A stretch of 64,000 bases of DNA. It comes from Prevotella intermedia ATCC 25611 = DSM 20706 (GTDB taxonomy: Bacteria > Bacteroidota > Bacteroidia > Bacteroidales > Bacteroidaceae). Of this stretch, positions 17,842-25,770 are shown piece after piece; within the stretch, counting starts at the first letter, position 1; each line of letters begins with the position of its first letter. The notes under the pieces were generated by a model. It was not told the origin of the DNA. It did not search any database and worked only from the letters and a program-made list of their open reading frames with translations. Location: assembly GCF_001953955.1 (NCBI RefSeq), contig NZ_CP019300.1, positions 1,364,001 to 1,428,000 of the forward strand, written 5' to 3'. The translations under genes and the position numbers were made by a program.

Positions 17842-18004
17842 CAGCCTGCTATGAATATAGAAAAACTTTAGCAAACAATCTCAATTATGCTTATTGTAAA
17901 ACCTTAATATATAGATTTTTAAGTGATTTCATTAAATAGGAGGTAGATATTCAATTTGTTTTATAACTTTAATAGTTTACTTTTAGAATTTGTTTACAAG
18001 GGAG

Positions 18005-18041
18005 AAAAATAGAGGACACATCAAATTAATATGCCCTCTAT
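18005..18041 (-). terminator. Terminator of the lipoprotein gene
   Basis: On the minus strand ATAGAGG...CCTCTAT arms (with an inner CAT/ATG extension) precede TTTTTCT. It lies about 100 nt after the lipoprotein stop codon. Confidence 0.6.
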
Positions 18042-18142
18042 CTTATTTTTTAAGTTTAATAAACTCTTGAATATCACCTATGCAAACATTGTAGCTTATT
18101 CTTATCTTATTTATAATAATGGTATTTCAAAATGAAACACTT

Positions 18143-18652
18143 TTAACTCTCAGGTAATATCAGTGGTGTACTAAAAGTAACAATTGTCTTTTTGTTCTGT
18201 GCAATGTTAATCTTTCCATTATATGCTATATACCTTTCGTCGTATTTCATACCTGGACCTGCACAATAAACTTTCAGTTGGTAACTGCCAGGCACCAGTT
18301 TGCTCATCTTGAAACTCACGTCGTACTTGCAAATACAATCGGCAAACGCTTCAAGCACATTGTTATAGACAACAAGTGTAATTTGCTTGTCTTGGTTGAT
18401 AACCTTTACATAGATGTTTCTTACTGCGCAGTTGGCTTCCACATCTTGGAATGAACATTGGGCAATACCATCTTCTCCCAATTCAATACTAAGGATTGTT
18501 GGAGTTGCGTTACGTGTTTCTTCTTTTGACATTGTCGTCTTACAAGCCGAGTTAGACACATCGTAAACTTTTAATGCCTCAAGGGCAATATTTTCCGATG
18601 AACACGCTGATAATGCAATAATACATATCAGACTGTAAAATACTTTTCTCAT
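18143..18652 (-). CDS. Putative lipoprotein, unknown function
   Basis: The frame starting at ATG 18652 gives 169 residues beginning MRKVFYSLICIIALSACSSE. This is a short positively charged signal with lipobox LSAC, so the mature protein should be lipidated on the cysteine near residue 17. A longer upstream Met would add 14 residues before the signal and is less likely. The body is beta-rich (VRNIYVKVINQDKQITLVVY, then KLVPGSYQLKVYCAGPG) and suggests an Ig-like fold, but I recognise no family. A promoter-like TACTTTTG is at 18772-18779 on the minus strand. The gene is monocistronic, with hairpin terminators downstream. Confidence 0.75.
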   Translation of the reverse strand: MRKVFYSLICIIALSACSSENIALEALKVYDVSNSACKTTMSKEETRNATPTILSIELGEDGIAQCSFQDVEANCAVRNIYVKVINQDKQITLVVYNNVLEAFADCICKYDVSFKMSKLVPGSYQLKVYCAGPGMKYDERYIAYNGKINIAQNKKTIVTFSTPLILPES

Positions 18653-18898
18653 AATAAGATGAATTAAAATGTTATAACTATAATATGAATGCAATTATGG
18701 TCGTATAACCTTCTTCGAACGTTTCTTTGTCCGCTATTCATACAAGCGGTAACTCTTTATTATGCACTTCTCAAAAGTAACATTTTTCTATTAAATAAAA
18801 GTCGGTTTGCTTCAAAACATTGCATGGTTTAACATTCTTTTATTTTAATTTGTTGTTTACATAAGTATTTACAATCAGCGATAAAACACGGCATGGTT

Positions 18899-19084
18899 TG
18901 TAAAAATAATTCCGTTAAAAAGTGATAACTGCGCTTTGGCATTGCGAAAGCGGCTGTTTTGCGATGCAAAACCTACGCTTTTACCATGCAAAACAGCCGT
19001 TTTTGGAATGCAAAACAATAGGTTTTGTAATACGTTGATAATAAGTTTGTTAATCTATAATTACTCTTTTGAAAAATTTTTATA
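18899..19084 (-). repeat. 186-bp dispersed intergenic repeat, copy 2
   Basis: It is bounded by TGTAAA at 18899 and an altered TTTATA at 19084 and is exactly 186 bp. The core modules AAAGCGGCTGTTTTGC, AAAACCTACGCTTTTAC and AAAACAGCCGTTTTTGG lie at 22-nt spacing. It has the same orientation as copy 1. It lies in a divergent intergenic region. Confidence 0.88.
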
Positions 19085-19166
19085 TGCTTTGTGGTAAATA
19101 TTCAAGTATTAACGGTAATTCTTTTGAGTTAGTTAAGTGAATTAAACGAAAAGGTTATAGCTTTTC

Positions 19167-19197
19167 TTGGCTACACTTTACCTTTTTGTTATATTTG
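19167..19197 (+). promoter_or_regulatory. Promoter of the Cys-rich protein gene
   Basis: TTG (19167-19169) is followed after 20 nt by TATATTTG (19190-19197). Transcription should begin near 19204, about 70 nt before the ATG at 19275. Confidence 0.65.
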
Positions 19198-19274
19198 CAC
19201 CGAAGACATCTGAACACGCAGAAGTATGTACGGAGAAACAGAGTATATTTATCGAAAATAGATGAAATTGCGAT

Positions 19275-19745
19275 ATGACAATATGTGAAGAATGTTACAC
19301 TGGCGATAGTCGGATTACGCCATTGCTCAACCCTTTAGACTGCCTAAAGCACCATACACAATATATATGCGGTAGCTGTGGAAGGTGCATCTGCATAGAG
19401 CACGACCCGAAGCGAGGATTGCAAAGGTGGAACTTTCCGTTCAGGTCGGTGGAGATAGCACGGCTGTATCTGCGTACTGCAGACTACACGATGAAAAAGC
19501 CCTGCGGTATCTACGAAATAAAGAACGAAAAGGGTAGGTGTTCGTATAAAATCTTTGCAGACAGGGAAGACTTGGAACTATATTTGAAGAAGAGTAGGGG
19601 AAAGACTTGCGATGCGATGACTCCGCTTTTTCGTATGGAGGAATACAAGGAATTTACAAATACACAGGTGAGAAAGCTGACTGCAGAGGAAATAAATCAA
19701 TATCTTTCAGAACGGAAAACAAAATCCTGCAAAGGTGGTTTTTAG
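19275..19745 (+). CDS. Cys-rich, probably zinc-binding hypothetical protein
   Basis: The 156 residues begin MTICEECYTGDSRITPLLNP. The N-terminal third has paired cysteines (CEEC, then CGSCGRCICIEHDPKRGLQR) that could bind one or two zinc ions in a treble-clef or ribbon arrangement. The rest, with IARLYLRTADYTMKKPCGIY and YKIFADREDLELYLKK, appears alpha/beta. I recall similar uncharacterised proteins in Bacteroidota and Firmicutes but no known function. It has its own promoter and is followed 66 nt later by the DUF5715 gene, which also appears to have its own promoter. Confidence 0.8.
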   Translation: MTICEECYTGDSRITPLLNPLDCLKHHTQYICGSCGRCICIEHDPKRGLQRWNFPFRSVEIARLYLRTADYTMKKPCGIYEIKNEKGRCSYKIFADREDLELYLKKSRGKTCDAMTPLFRMEEYKEFTNTQVRKLTAEEINQYLSERKTKSCKGGF

Positions 19746-19798
19746 AACCCACCACCAAAAATATGAAGTTTTTGTTTGGGAATTATCTTTTTTGTGTC

Positions 19799-19806
19799 TA
19801 TATTTG
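19799..19806 (+). promoter_or_regulatory. Promoter element very close to the DUF5715 start codon
   Basis: TATATTTG lies 6 nt before the ATG at 19812, with a TTTG about 20 nt further upstream. If it is used, the transcript starts at or near the start codon. Confidence 0.5.
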
Positions 19807-19811
19807 TACCA

Positions 19812-20630
19812 ATGAAAACAAAATGGAAGATAACAAAGAATAATTTCTTAATAGGTTTTATGGCTACAACAGCTTTTTTGGCAGTTGTCAGGCTTATTTT
19901 TCCTTCCGTGGCTAAACCGTCTTACAATGTTAAAGAAAAGACTTCGATAAACGATACAACGCACATACAATCAGTAATTTCTGAAAGTAATAAACCAGCA
20001 GATGAAGCCAAAGCAGAAATTCAATCTTTTGCGCCAAGTAATGGTTTGACACAGTTTTTTGATGCAAACGGAAAAGAAATAAAACACCGTATCATTGGTG
20101 TGGCAAACTATGATGAAAGCTTTCCTGATTCGCAACACGTACAATACAAATCGGCAATGAAGTATGCTGTAAAGGCTGTCAGAAACAGGGAAGACGCAGA
20201 ATCGCGTAAAAAAGAACTTGTATATATAGGTAGCAATCCTTTCTACGATGTGAAACGTTTGTCGAGCAGCATTCCGTATCTTGTGCCAACGGCTTCTATC
20301 TTGCTCCAAGACATAGGGCGCAACTTCTTCGACAGTCTTCAAGTAAAGAACATTCCACTTACAAAGCTATTGGTTACAAGTGTTTTACGGACGAAAGAAG
20401 ATGTTGAAAAACTCAGACGTTACAACCATAATGCAACCGAAAACAGTTGCCACCTTTATGGGACAACGTTTGACATTGCCTACAATAAGTATTCGCCTAT
20501 AACACGCCCTGTGCGCGACGACACGCTAAAGTGGGTTTTAAGCGAGGTGTTAAACGACTTGCGCAAACAGGGGCGTTGCCATATAAAATACGAAAAGAAG
20601 CAAGGGTGTTTTCATATAACGGTTCGATGA
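19812..20630 (+). CDS. DUF5715 family protein
   Basis: From ATG 19812 the product is 272 residues with an N-terminal membrane anchor or signal (FLIGFMATTAFLAVVRLIFP, about residues 9-28). The C-terminal domain has KLLVTSVLRTKEDVEKLRRY, SCHLYGTTFDIAYNKYSPIT and RCHIKYEKKQGCFHITVR, the pattern of DUF5715. The His and Asp in CHLYGTTFDIAY resemble the metal ligands of peptidase M15/D-Ala-D-Ala carboxypeptidases, so a periplasmic peptidoglycan-related role is plausible but unproven. A further upstream ATG at 19776 is in frame but precedes the promoter element at 19799, so the inner start is chosen. Its terminator is shared with the convergent lipoprotein gene. Confidence 0.8.
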   Translation: MKTKWKITKNNFLIGFMATTAFLAVVRLIFPSVAKPSYNVKEKTSINDTTHIQSVISESNKPADEAKAEIQSFAPSNGLTQFFDANGKEIKHRIIGVANYDESFPDSQHVQYKSAMKYAVKAVRNREDAESRKKELVYIGSNPFYDVKRLSSSIPYLVPTASILLQDIGRNFFDSLQVKNIPLTKLLVTSVLRTKEDVEKLRRYNHNATENSCHLYGTTFDIAYNKYSPITRPVRDDTLKWVLSEVLNDLRKQGRCHIKYEKKQGCFHITVR

Positions 20631-20650
20631 AACTACCTTATACTATAAAG

Positions 20651-20696
20651 AAATGCGCACACTTGAGTGGTTGATACTCTTGTATGCGCATTTTTT
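20651..20696. terminator. Bidirectional terminator
   Basis: AAATGCGCA (20651-20659) pairs with TGCGCATTT (20685-20693), with further T on the plus strand and A on the other side. It sits between the convergent DUF5715 and lipoprotein genes. Confidence 0.7.
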
Positions 20697-20704
20697 ATTT
20701 GTTT

Positions 20705-21346
20705 TTACTTTTCTTCTTCAGGCAATTCGTCTAAGTTTATCGACGGTTTAAGCAAACCTGAACGCATTAATATACTCGATACTTCTTCATCGCCAGCACG
20801 CCTGTAAACCGTATAGGCATATCGTGGCTTTCCATTAGGGAATGCTCCCATAGGCTGAACCACCTCCATAGCCCCTTCCGATAGCGTTATAATGTCTATG
20901 TCGGCAAAGTCGTCTATTGTCAGGCGATTACTTTCTACATCGTACCTGTAAGTGTATTCGTAGCTGACAGTTTTGCCCGTAGCCGACGAAAAGAAGAATG
21001 TATGGCACTTCCCGCCTTTGAAATAATAGTTAACAGGATTAAGTCCAACCATAGAACGATAATAATCTTTCGTATCTAACTGTCCGTCTTCATTTATAAT
21101 ACGGGTGGAAACCCACATAAAACCGCCAAAACCCGTTAGGTCTTGAAATTCCTTTTCAGAAATCTTCTGTTTGTTCTTCACATAGCATTCTCCCTTCTTG
21201 TTAAACAAGAATTTCACGTTTGGGGTAAGATTAATAACCTGCATATCAGACTGTTGTTTAGGAGTTTTACAGGCAGAAATGCCCATTGCCAATGCAATAG
21301 AAGCAATGGCTAATGATAGTTTTTGCTGTATCGACTTTCTATTCAT
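20705..21346 (-). CDS. Putative lipoprotein, unknown function
   Basis: This 213-residue protein begins MNRKSIQQKLSLAIASIALA and continues MGISACKTPK, a lipoprotein signal with its lipid-bearing cysteine near residue 26. The mature part is beta-rich (VKFLFNKKGECYVKNKQKIS, CHTFFFSSATGKTVSYEYTY) and ends with an acidic tail (LDELPEEEK). I do not recognise a domain. A promoter TATATTTG is at 21467-21460 on the minus strand, giving a leader of about 110 nt. It is a single gene, convergent with the DUF5715 gene. Confidence 0.75.
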   Translation of the reverse strand: MNRKSIQQKLSLAIASIALAMGISACKTPKQQSDMQVINLTPNVKFLFNKKGECYVKNKQKISEKEFQDLTGFGGFMWVSTRIINEDGQLDTKDYYRSMVGLNPVNYYFKGGKCHTFFFSSATGKTVSYEYTYRYDVESNRLTIDDFADIDIITLSEGAMEVVQPMGAFPNGKPRYAYTVYRRAGDEEVSSILMRSGLLKPSINLDELPEEEK

Positions 21347-21459
21347 ACTTGTTACTTATAAGTTTCTTATACTATTTTCTTCTTCAAATCAGTAGGGGAG
21401 AGGTGCATTGTTATATTTCACCATTCCCAATACATCAAGACAAGGATTTCATATACTTG

Positions 21460-21490
21460 CAAATATACAGTAAAAAAATGATTTAAGCAA
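21460..21490 (-). promoter_or_regulatory. Promoter of the lipoprotein gene
   Basis: On the minus strand TATATTTG (21467-21460) is preceded after 20 nt by TTG. Confidence 0.55.
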
Positions 21491-21602
21491 TAGAAAATAA
21501 AAATTCTCCGAAACTTTAAATATTTATCCACAGACAAAGTTAATATCTCTTAAAAGCAAATGAATATTCTGCACATATTCATAGATTTATATAGGAATTA
21601 GC

Positions 21603-21610
21603 TAATTTTG
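21603..21610 (+). promoter_or_regulatory. Promoter -7 element of the rhodanese gene
   Basis: TAATTTTG fits TAnnTTTG and lies 21 nt before the ATG at 21632. The -33 part is not clear. Confidence 0.45.
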
Positions 21611-21631
21611 CTCAAGAAAAGAATTACAAAT

Positions 21632-22036
21632 ATGAAGAATATTCTAAAAAACAGCATCAGAGTTTCCATAATTCTATCTGCGTTTGTTGGCTTTGTTGCC
21701 TGCAATTCGCCAAAAGCAGCATTTGACAATGTAGATGTCAATCAGTTTGAGAAGCTAATACAGAAAGGCAATGTTCAAGTTGTCGATGTTCGCACCGAAA
21801 AAGAATACAAGGAAGGACACATAAAAGATGCACAGAATATAGACGTACTGAAAGATACGTTTGCTGCAATAGCTAAGCAGAAACTTGACAAAAGAAAGCC
21901 AGTAGCTGTTTATTGCCGTTCGGGAAGACGCTCAGCACAGGCTTGTGAAATCTTAAAAGCATCAGGCTTTAAAACTTACAACCTGTTAGGTGGCATCTTG
22001 GAGTGGAAGTCTAATGGAAAAAGTATAGAGGAATAA
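21632..22036 (+). CDS. Rhodanese-like domain lipoprotein
   Basis: From ATG 21632 the product is 134 residues: a lipoprotein signal ending in GFVAC (Cys24), then one rhodanese domain. The domain has VQVVDVRTEKEYKEGHIKDA and the active-site loop YCRSGRRSA with catalytic Cys95, then YNLLGGILEWKSNG. Single-domain rhodaneses carry sulfur as a persulfide or act in redox and sulfur relay; this one would act at the cell envelope. The start is chosen because it gives a compact signal and follows the promoter at 21603. A perfect hairpin 10 nt after the stop probably ends the transcript. Confidence 0.9.
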   Translation: MKNILKNSIRVSIILSAFVGFVACNSPKAAFDNVDVNQFEKLIQKGNVQVVDVRTEKEYKEGHIKDAQNIDVLKDTFAAIAKQKLDKRKPVAVYCRSGRRSAQACEILKASGFKTYNLLGGILEWKSNGKSIEE

Positions 22037-22045
22037 TAACTTTAG

Positions 22046-22069
22046 CTAAACCAATTTCAATTGGTTTAG
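22046..22069 (+). terminator. Hairpin after the rhodanese gene
   Basis: CTAAACCAATT and AATTGGTTTAG are perfect 11-bp arms separated by 2 nt. The T run is weak, so this could also be only an RNA-stabilising hairpin. Confidence 0.55.
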
Positions 22070-22138
22070 TTGTATGAATACTATTTATCATAACATTGAT
22101 TAGTTTGCAATAATACAACTTTTAAAGCGCAGGAAACG

Positions 22139-22324
22139 TGTAAATATTTTTCACAAGGGTGTCTATTGTATAACTAACTGTTTATCAATGTCTTGTAAAA
22201 CCTATTGTTTTGCATTCCAAAAGCGGCTGTTTTGCACGGTAAAAGCGTATGTTTTGCGTTGCAAAAGAGCCGCTTTCGCAATGTCAAAGCGCAGTTATCA
22301 CTTTTTAAGGGAATTATCTTTACA
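22139..22324 (+). repeat. 186-bp dispersed intergenic repeat, copy 3
   Basis: It runs from TGTAAATATTTTTCACAA to TTATCTTTACA and is exactly 186 bp. The four core modules are AAAACCTATTGTTTTGC, AAAAGCGGCTGTTTTGC, AAAAGCGTATGTTTTGC and AAAAGAGCCGCTTTCGC. It lies between two plus-strand genes. Confidence 0.92.
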
Positions 22325-22393
22325 AAACCGAACTATAATGAAGAGAAAATGAAATATAAAATAGTATGCTGACAGAAAACCATAATTTTTCAG

Positions 22394-22401
22394 TAAATTT
22401 G
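22394..22401 (+). promoter_or_regulatory. Promoter -7 element of the phosphatase-yaaA pair
   Basis: TAAATTTG lies 29 nt before the ATG at 22431. Confidence 0.55.
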
Positions 22402-22430
22402 TAGGCACACTATAAAAAAGATATTAGAAT

Positions 22431-22931
22431 ATGGATACATTTATAAATAAAGAACGTCGTTACAACCTGCTTTTTATATGTTTAGGAAACATCTGTCGTT
22501 CTCCAGCAGCAGACGCTGTAATGCATCATCTGACTGACAGCAAAGGACTTTCCCATAACTTCACCATCGATTCTGCAGGAATTGGGAATTGGCATATAGG
22601 CGATTTGCCTGACCGCAGAATGCGTGAACACGGCGCAAAACGAGGCTACAAGATAAACCATATAGCACGACAATTCGATAGAAATAAAGACTTTGATGCG
22701 TTTGATTACATTATTGTAATGGACGATGACAATTATTCTGAGATTTGCAACCAAGCGAAAAGTGCAGACCAAAGAGCGAAAGTAGTTAAAATGAAAGACT
22801 TTTTCGCTCAATATAAAGGAGAAACATCTGTACCAGACCCATATTATGGCGGTGCAAAAGAGTTTGAATATGCCTTAGACTTAATAGAAGATGGTTGCAA
22901 AGGCTTATTGGAAACAATTATAAAAATGTAA
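22431..22931 (+). CDS. Low-molecular-weight protein tyrosine phosphatase
   Basis: This 166-residue protein carries the P-loop LFICLGNICRSPAA (C-x5-R-S; Cys17, Arg23) that forms the phosphocysteine intermediate. Near the C-terminus it has the general-acid loop VPDPYYGG. The length is normal for the family. Such enzymes dephosphorylate tyrosine residues, often on capsule-assembly kinases, but no BY-kinase is in this window. It is followed 12 nt later by yaaA, so the two form a small operon. Confidence 0.93.
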   Translation: MDTFINKERRYNLLFICLGNICRSPAADAVMHHLTDSKGLSHNFTIDSAGIGNWHIGDLPDRRMREHGAKRGYKINHIARQFDRNKDFDAFDYIIVMDDDNYSEICNQAKSADQRAKVVKMKDFFAQYKGETSVPDPYYGGAKEFEYALDLIEDGCKGLLETIIKM

Positions 22932-22943
22932 ACAATTGATAAT

Positions 22944-23729
22944 ATGCAGATTATACTCTCCTCAGCAAAATTAATGAATGCAACAACAAGCGTGCAGCTT
23001 AATGAGGTTACAGAACCTCTGTTCTCTAATGAAGCTGACAAGTTTGCACTCGAATTGGGACAACATACCGTTGAAGAACTTAAATCGGAACTAAAGTGCA
23101 GCATAAGTTTGGCACAAGCAGCTAAACTGAATTTCCTTGATTTCTTCAATGAAGAAAATAAGAAACCTGCTATTTTGGCTTATAACGGACAAGCCTATAA
23201 ATGTTTAAAGGCACATACGCTTGTGTCAAGCGATATGGAATTTGGCAACAATCATTTATGGATACTAAGTTTCTTGTATGGTTTGTTGCGTCCAAACAAT
23301 ATGATACACCCCTATCGACTTGAAGGAAAAATAACACTTGAAGCAAGTAATGGAGAAAGTATTTTTGAATTTTGGAAACCTTTGCTGACCGATATTCTCA
23401 TAGAATCGGTTAAGGCTGATGATGGCATCTTGCTGCATTTGGCAACCGAAGAATACCAACATATATTCGATTGGAAAAAGATTCTTAAAGAAGTTATTGT
23501 TATTCAGCCGTATTTTAAGGTTTTTGATGGCGACAAACTGAAGAATGTAATCGTGTATGCAAAGAGCTGTCGGGGTGCAATGACGCGATACGTTCTTCAA
23601 AACAAGATAACAGAACCTGAAGATTTACTGAACTTTGAATACGAAGGTTTTAACTTCTACCCTACTACATCATCGTTAAAAGCCCTTCCCAAAGGACTTA
23701 CCGAATTGCTTTGGCGTTTAGATGTTTAA
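22944..23729 (+). CDS. yaaA: Peroxide stress protein YaaA family
   Basis: The 261 residues match the YaaA/DUF328 family: the start MQIILSSAKLMNATTSV, the central AILAYNGQAYKCLKAHTLVS, LWILSFLYGLLRPNNMIHPY, and NVIVYAKSCRGAMTRYVLQN near the end. E. coli YaaA limits intracellular iron and so hydroxyl-radical damage during peroxide stress and binds DNA. In an anaerobe this would belong to oxygen tolerance. It is co-directional with and 12 nt behind the phosphatase gene and ends before a strong bidirectional hairpin. Confidence 0.9.
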   Translation: MQIILSSAKLMNATTSVQLNEVTEPLFSNEADKFALELGQHTVEELKSELKCSISLAQAAKLNFLDFFNEENKKPAILAYNGQAYKCLKAHTLVSSDMEFGNNHLWILSFLYGLLRPNNMIHPYRLEGKITLEASNGESIFEFWKPLLTDILIESVKADDGILLHLATEEYQHIFDWKKILKEVIVIQPYFKVFDGDKLKNVIVYAKSCRGAMTRYVLQNKITEPEDLLNFEYEGFNFYPTTSSLKALPKGLTELLWRLDV

Positions 23730-23764
23730 ACAGCAGTTCTTGTAAAACCCATTCAGACATAAAA

Positions 23765-23801
23765 CAAAAAAATCCTAAACTCATAAAGTTTAGGATTTTT
23801 T
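23765..23801. terminator. Bidirectional terminator between yaaA and the tRNA genes
   Basis: AAAAAATCCTAAACT pairs with AGTTTAGGATTTTTT. It has T runs on both strands, ending yaaA (plus) and the tRNA-Asp transcript (minus). Confidence 0.85.
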
Positions 23802-23802
23802 G

Positions 23803-23876
23803 CGGTGCGTACGAGACTCGAACTCGTGACCTCCTGCGTGACAGGCAGGCATTCTAACCAACTGAACTAACGCACC
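23803..23876 (-). tRNA. tRNA-Asp(GTC), second in tandem
   Basis: On the minus strand the 74-nt gene starts GGTGCGTTAGTTCAGTTGG. The anticodon loop is CTGTCAC, so the anticodon is GTC. It has GGTTCGAGT-type T-arm pairing in GAGTTCGAGTC and an acceptor stem GGTGCGT/ACGCACC with discriminator G, as expected for tRNA-Asp. CCA is not fully encoded (GCA follows). Confidence 0.95.
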
Positions 23877-23904
23877 AAATTGCGTTGTTTCAAAATAGTA
23901 GTTG

Positions 23905-23978
23905 CGGTGCGTACGAGACTCGAACTCGTGACCTCCTGCGTGACAGGCAGGCATTCTAACCAACTGAACTAACGCACC
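23905..23978 (-). tRNA. tRNA-Asp(GTC), first in tandem
   Basis: It is identical in sequence to the copy at 23803-23876. The two genes are 28 nt apart and both are preceded (on the minus strand) by the same ACGCAATTTG segment, so the duplicated unit extends beyond the tRNA. A shared promoter lies at 24018-24049. Confidence 0.95.
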
Positions 23979-24017
23979 AAATTGCGTCTGCTAACTACCA
24001 TTTCTGTTTAGCGAGTG

Positions 24018-24049
24018 CAAAGATAGCAATTTTATTTATTATAGCCAAA
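24018..24049 (-). promoter_or_regulatory. Promoter of the tRNA-Asp pair
   Basis: On the minus strand TTTG (24049-24046), 20 nt spacer, TATCTTTG (24025-24018). It is 40 nt upstream of the first tRNA. Confidence 0.7.
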
Positions 24050-24064
24050 CAGAATGGCGGTTTT

Positions 24065-24574
24065 TTATAAAAAAAATTGCATTACATAAGCATCGTGGAA
24101 GTCGTTGGTTTCAAAAAACCAATCTTTCAGACAAGCTTTTTTCTGAAATCCAACCGTTTCCAAGCATTTTAAAGACGCCTCGTTGTTCGCATCTATGTAA
24201 GCATAAATCTGACGAAGATGAAGATATTTCCGCGCATGCTCTATTATCTTCTGAATTGCAGCATAGGCATAGCCTTTGCCTCTGAACTCTTCCAAGATTA
24301 TTATTCCTAACTCCGCACGCTGATGACGGGGGTCGAAATTCACCAAATCCAATATGCCTATGTTTGTCTTGGTATCGGTTTCAATGATTAATCTGACTTG
24401 ATTGTCAGCAAAAATATCGTTCTTTGCATTGGCTATATAGTCGCGAAGCACATAACGACTATATGGAACGTTGGTAGTGCTGACGTTCCATAACCTTTCG
24501 TCATTTTCTATTTTATAAAGCAAGTCTAAATCTTCAGGCTCCATTGCACGAAGACACACTTCTTTCATTTCCAT
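24065..24574 (-). CDS. GNAT family N-acetyltransferase (RimJ/RimL-like)
   Basis: This 169-residue protein begins MEMKEVCLRAMEPEDLDLLY. It has the acetyl-CoA-binding region AELGIIILEEFRGKGYAYAA (Q/R-x-x-G-x-A pattern) and YIDANNEASLKCLETVGFQK near the end. It would acetylate an amine on a protein N-terminus or small molecule; the substrate is not known. It is the last gene of a four-gene minus-strand operon and overlaps the GT2 gene upstream by 1 nt. Confidence 0.88.
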   Translation of the reverse strand: MEMKEVCLRAMEPEDLDLLYKIENDERLWNVSTTNVPYSRYVLRDYIANAKNDIFADNQVRLIIETDTKTNIGILDLVNFDPRHQRAELGIIILEEFRGKGYAYAAIQKIIEHARKYLHLRQIYAYIDANNEASLKCLETVGFQKKACLKDWFFETNDFHDAYVMQFFL

Positions 24575-25770
24575 TATTTCAGAATTTCTTTTTCAGTTAT
24601 TATGCAGTCTGCCCGTCTATTGTATGTGCCGATATGTACGTTTTCTTGGGGCTGAACAGCAAAGATAGAAAGCACATCGCCATACGAATAAGCGTCCATA
24701 TCATAAACCACATAGTTTAAAGTCTTCGCTTCTATCAGCTCTTGCTTGTCAAGATGACCGTTCGGTAACGTTTCTTTATTACCTATTATATATTTGGCTG
24801 CTACTCCCCTACTCTTTGCTATCTCCTCGCAACGCTTTATGTTATCTTCGTTTCCTATAAAGATGTAATTCGATTCTATCGCATGCGAATGAGAAATAAA
24901 GCCTAAAAGCTTTTTAGATTTTCTATATAACATTTGCAACAGCGAAGTCGTTGCCTTCAAATATATGGCAGCCTTAATGGGTATACTTAGCAAAAAGCTC
25001 ATTCCGCTATAATGTTTACGGAAGAATATGAGCATTGCTGCATAAAAGACATGGACATATCGGAAACTCGAACGCTGCGTGCTTTCACCTTTATAATGTA
25101 ATATTGTAGAAGGGAAAAACCAGTTTTCAAATCCTCCTTTCAAGATTCTGTAACTTAAATCAATATCTTCTCCATACATAAAGAACGCTTCGTCGAGGAG
25201 TCCAACCTTATCTAATGCAGCCCGACGCAACAGGCAAAAAGCTCCGCTAATAACCTCCATCTGTCCCGATTTATCCCAGGGCATATTGCTCATATAGTAG
25301 TGTCCGAACTTCGGGTGGTTGGGAAAGCGGTCGCAAAGTCCCATCATCTTATAGAAAGAGACCATCGGAGAAGGGAAGCCCCTGCGACTTTCTTTTGCTC
25401 GTGAGCCACTTGTTGTAAGCATTGTAACGCCTAATCCGCCCGCATTTTTATGGTTGCCCATAAAGTTTAATGCGTCAGCTATGATGTTTTCGCTAATGAA
25501 AGTATCAGGATTGAGTAATAAAACATACTCGCTATTGCTTTGTTTGATAGCAAGATTGTTCGCTCGTGCAAATCCTAAATTGTGCAAAGAGGAGATACAG
25601 GTTACCCATGGAAAACGCTGTTCGATATATTCCACAGAACCATCTTTAGAGTGATTGTCTACAACAATAACTTCAGCATCAATGTCTTCAATAGCTCGTT
25701 CAACACTTAACAAACACTGTTCAAGGTAGTATTTAACATTATAATTGACTATTACAACACTTAATTTCAT
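24574..25770 (-). CDS. Glycosyltransferase family 2, rhamnosyltransferase-like, with C-terminal extension
   Basis: This 398-residue protein begins MKLSVVIVNYNVKYYLEQCL. It has VIVVDNHSKDGSVEYIEQRF, HNLGFARANNLAIKQSN, LLLNPDTFIS and ISGAFCLLRRAALDKVGLLD, the set typical of GT2 rhamnosyltransferase-like enzymes. After a hydrophobic segment near residue 260-280, about 100 extra residues (SNYIFIGNEDNIKRCEEIAK onward) look like a Rossmann-type domain. The acceptor is unknown. It overlaps the membrane-protein gene by 4 nt and the GNAT gene by 1 nt, so it belongs to the recR operon and not to the capsule locus. Confidence 0.9.
   Translation of the reverse strand: MKLSVVIVNYNVKYYLEQCLLSVERAIEDIDAEVIVVDNHSKDGSVEYIEQRFPWVTCISSLHNLGFARANNLAIKQSNSEYVLLLNPDTFISENIIADALNFMGNHKNAGGLGVTMLTTSGSRAKESRRGFPSPMVSFYKMMGLCDRFPNHPKFGHYYMSNMPWDKSGQMEVISGAFCLLRRAALDKVGLLDEAFFMYGEDIDLSYRILKGGFENWFFPSTILHYKGESTQRSSFRYVHVFYAAMLIFFRKHYSGMSFLLSIPIKAAIYLKATTSLLQMLYRKSKKLLGFISHSHAIESNYIFIGNEDNIKRCEEIAKSRGVAAKYIIGNKETLPNGHLDKQELIEAKTLNYVVYDMDAYSYGDVLSIFAVQPQENVHIGTYNRRADCIITEKEILK

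Larger units (their letters stand above)
17544..18142. other. Intergenic leader and terminator region
   Basis: This 599-nt interval holds, from left to right: a leader of about 215 nt in front of fcl with an 11-bp inverted repeat (17600-17610 and 17692-17702), the capsule promoter, a terminator-like hairpin (17815-17841), nothing visible for about 160 nt, and a second terminator hairpin (18005-18041) serving the lipoprotein gene. No coding sequence is supported. Confidence 0.7.
18653..19274. other. Divergent intergenic region with a dispersed repeat
   Basis: This 622-nt region separates the minus-strand lipoprotein gene from the plus-strand Cys-rich protein gene. It contains a weak minus-strand promoter element (18772-18779), repeat copy 2 (18899-19084) and the plus-strand promoter at 19167-19197. 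I see nothing else. Confidence 0.6.
22037..22430. other. Intergenic region with terminator, repeat and promoter
   Basis: This 394-nt region holds the hairpin at 22046-22069, repeat copy 3 (22139-22324) and the promoter of the phosphatase gene (22394-22401). Confidence 0.65.
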
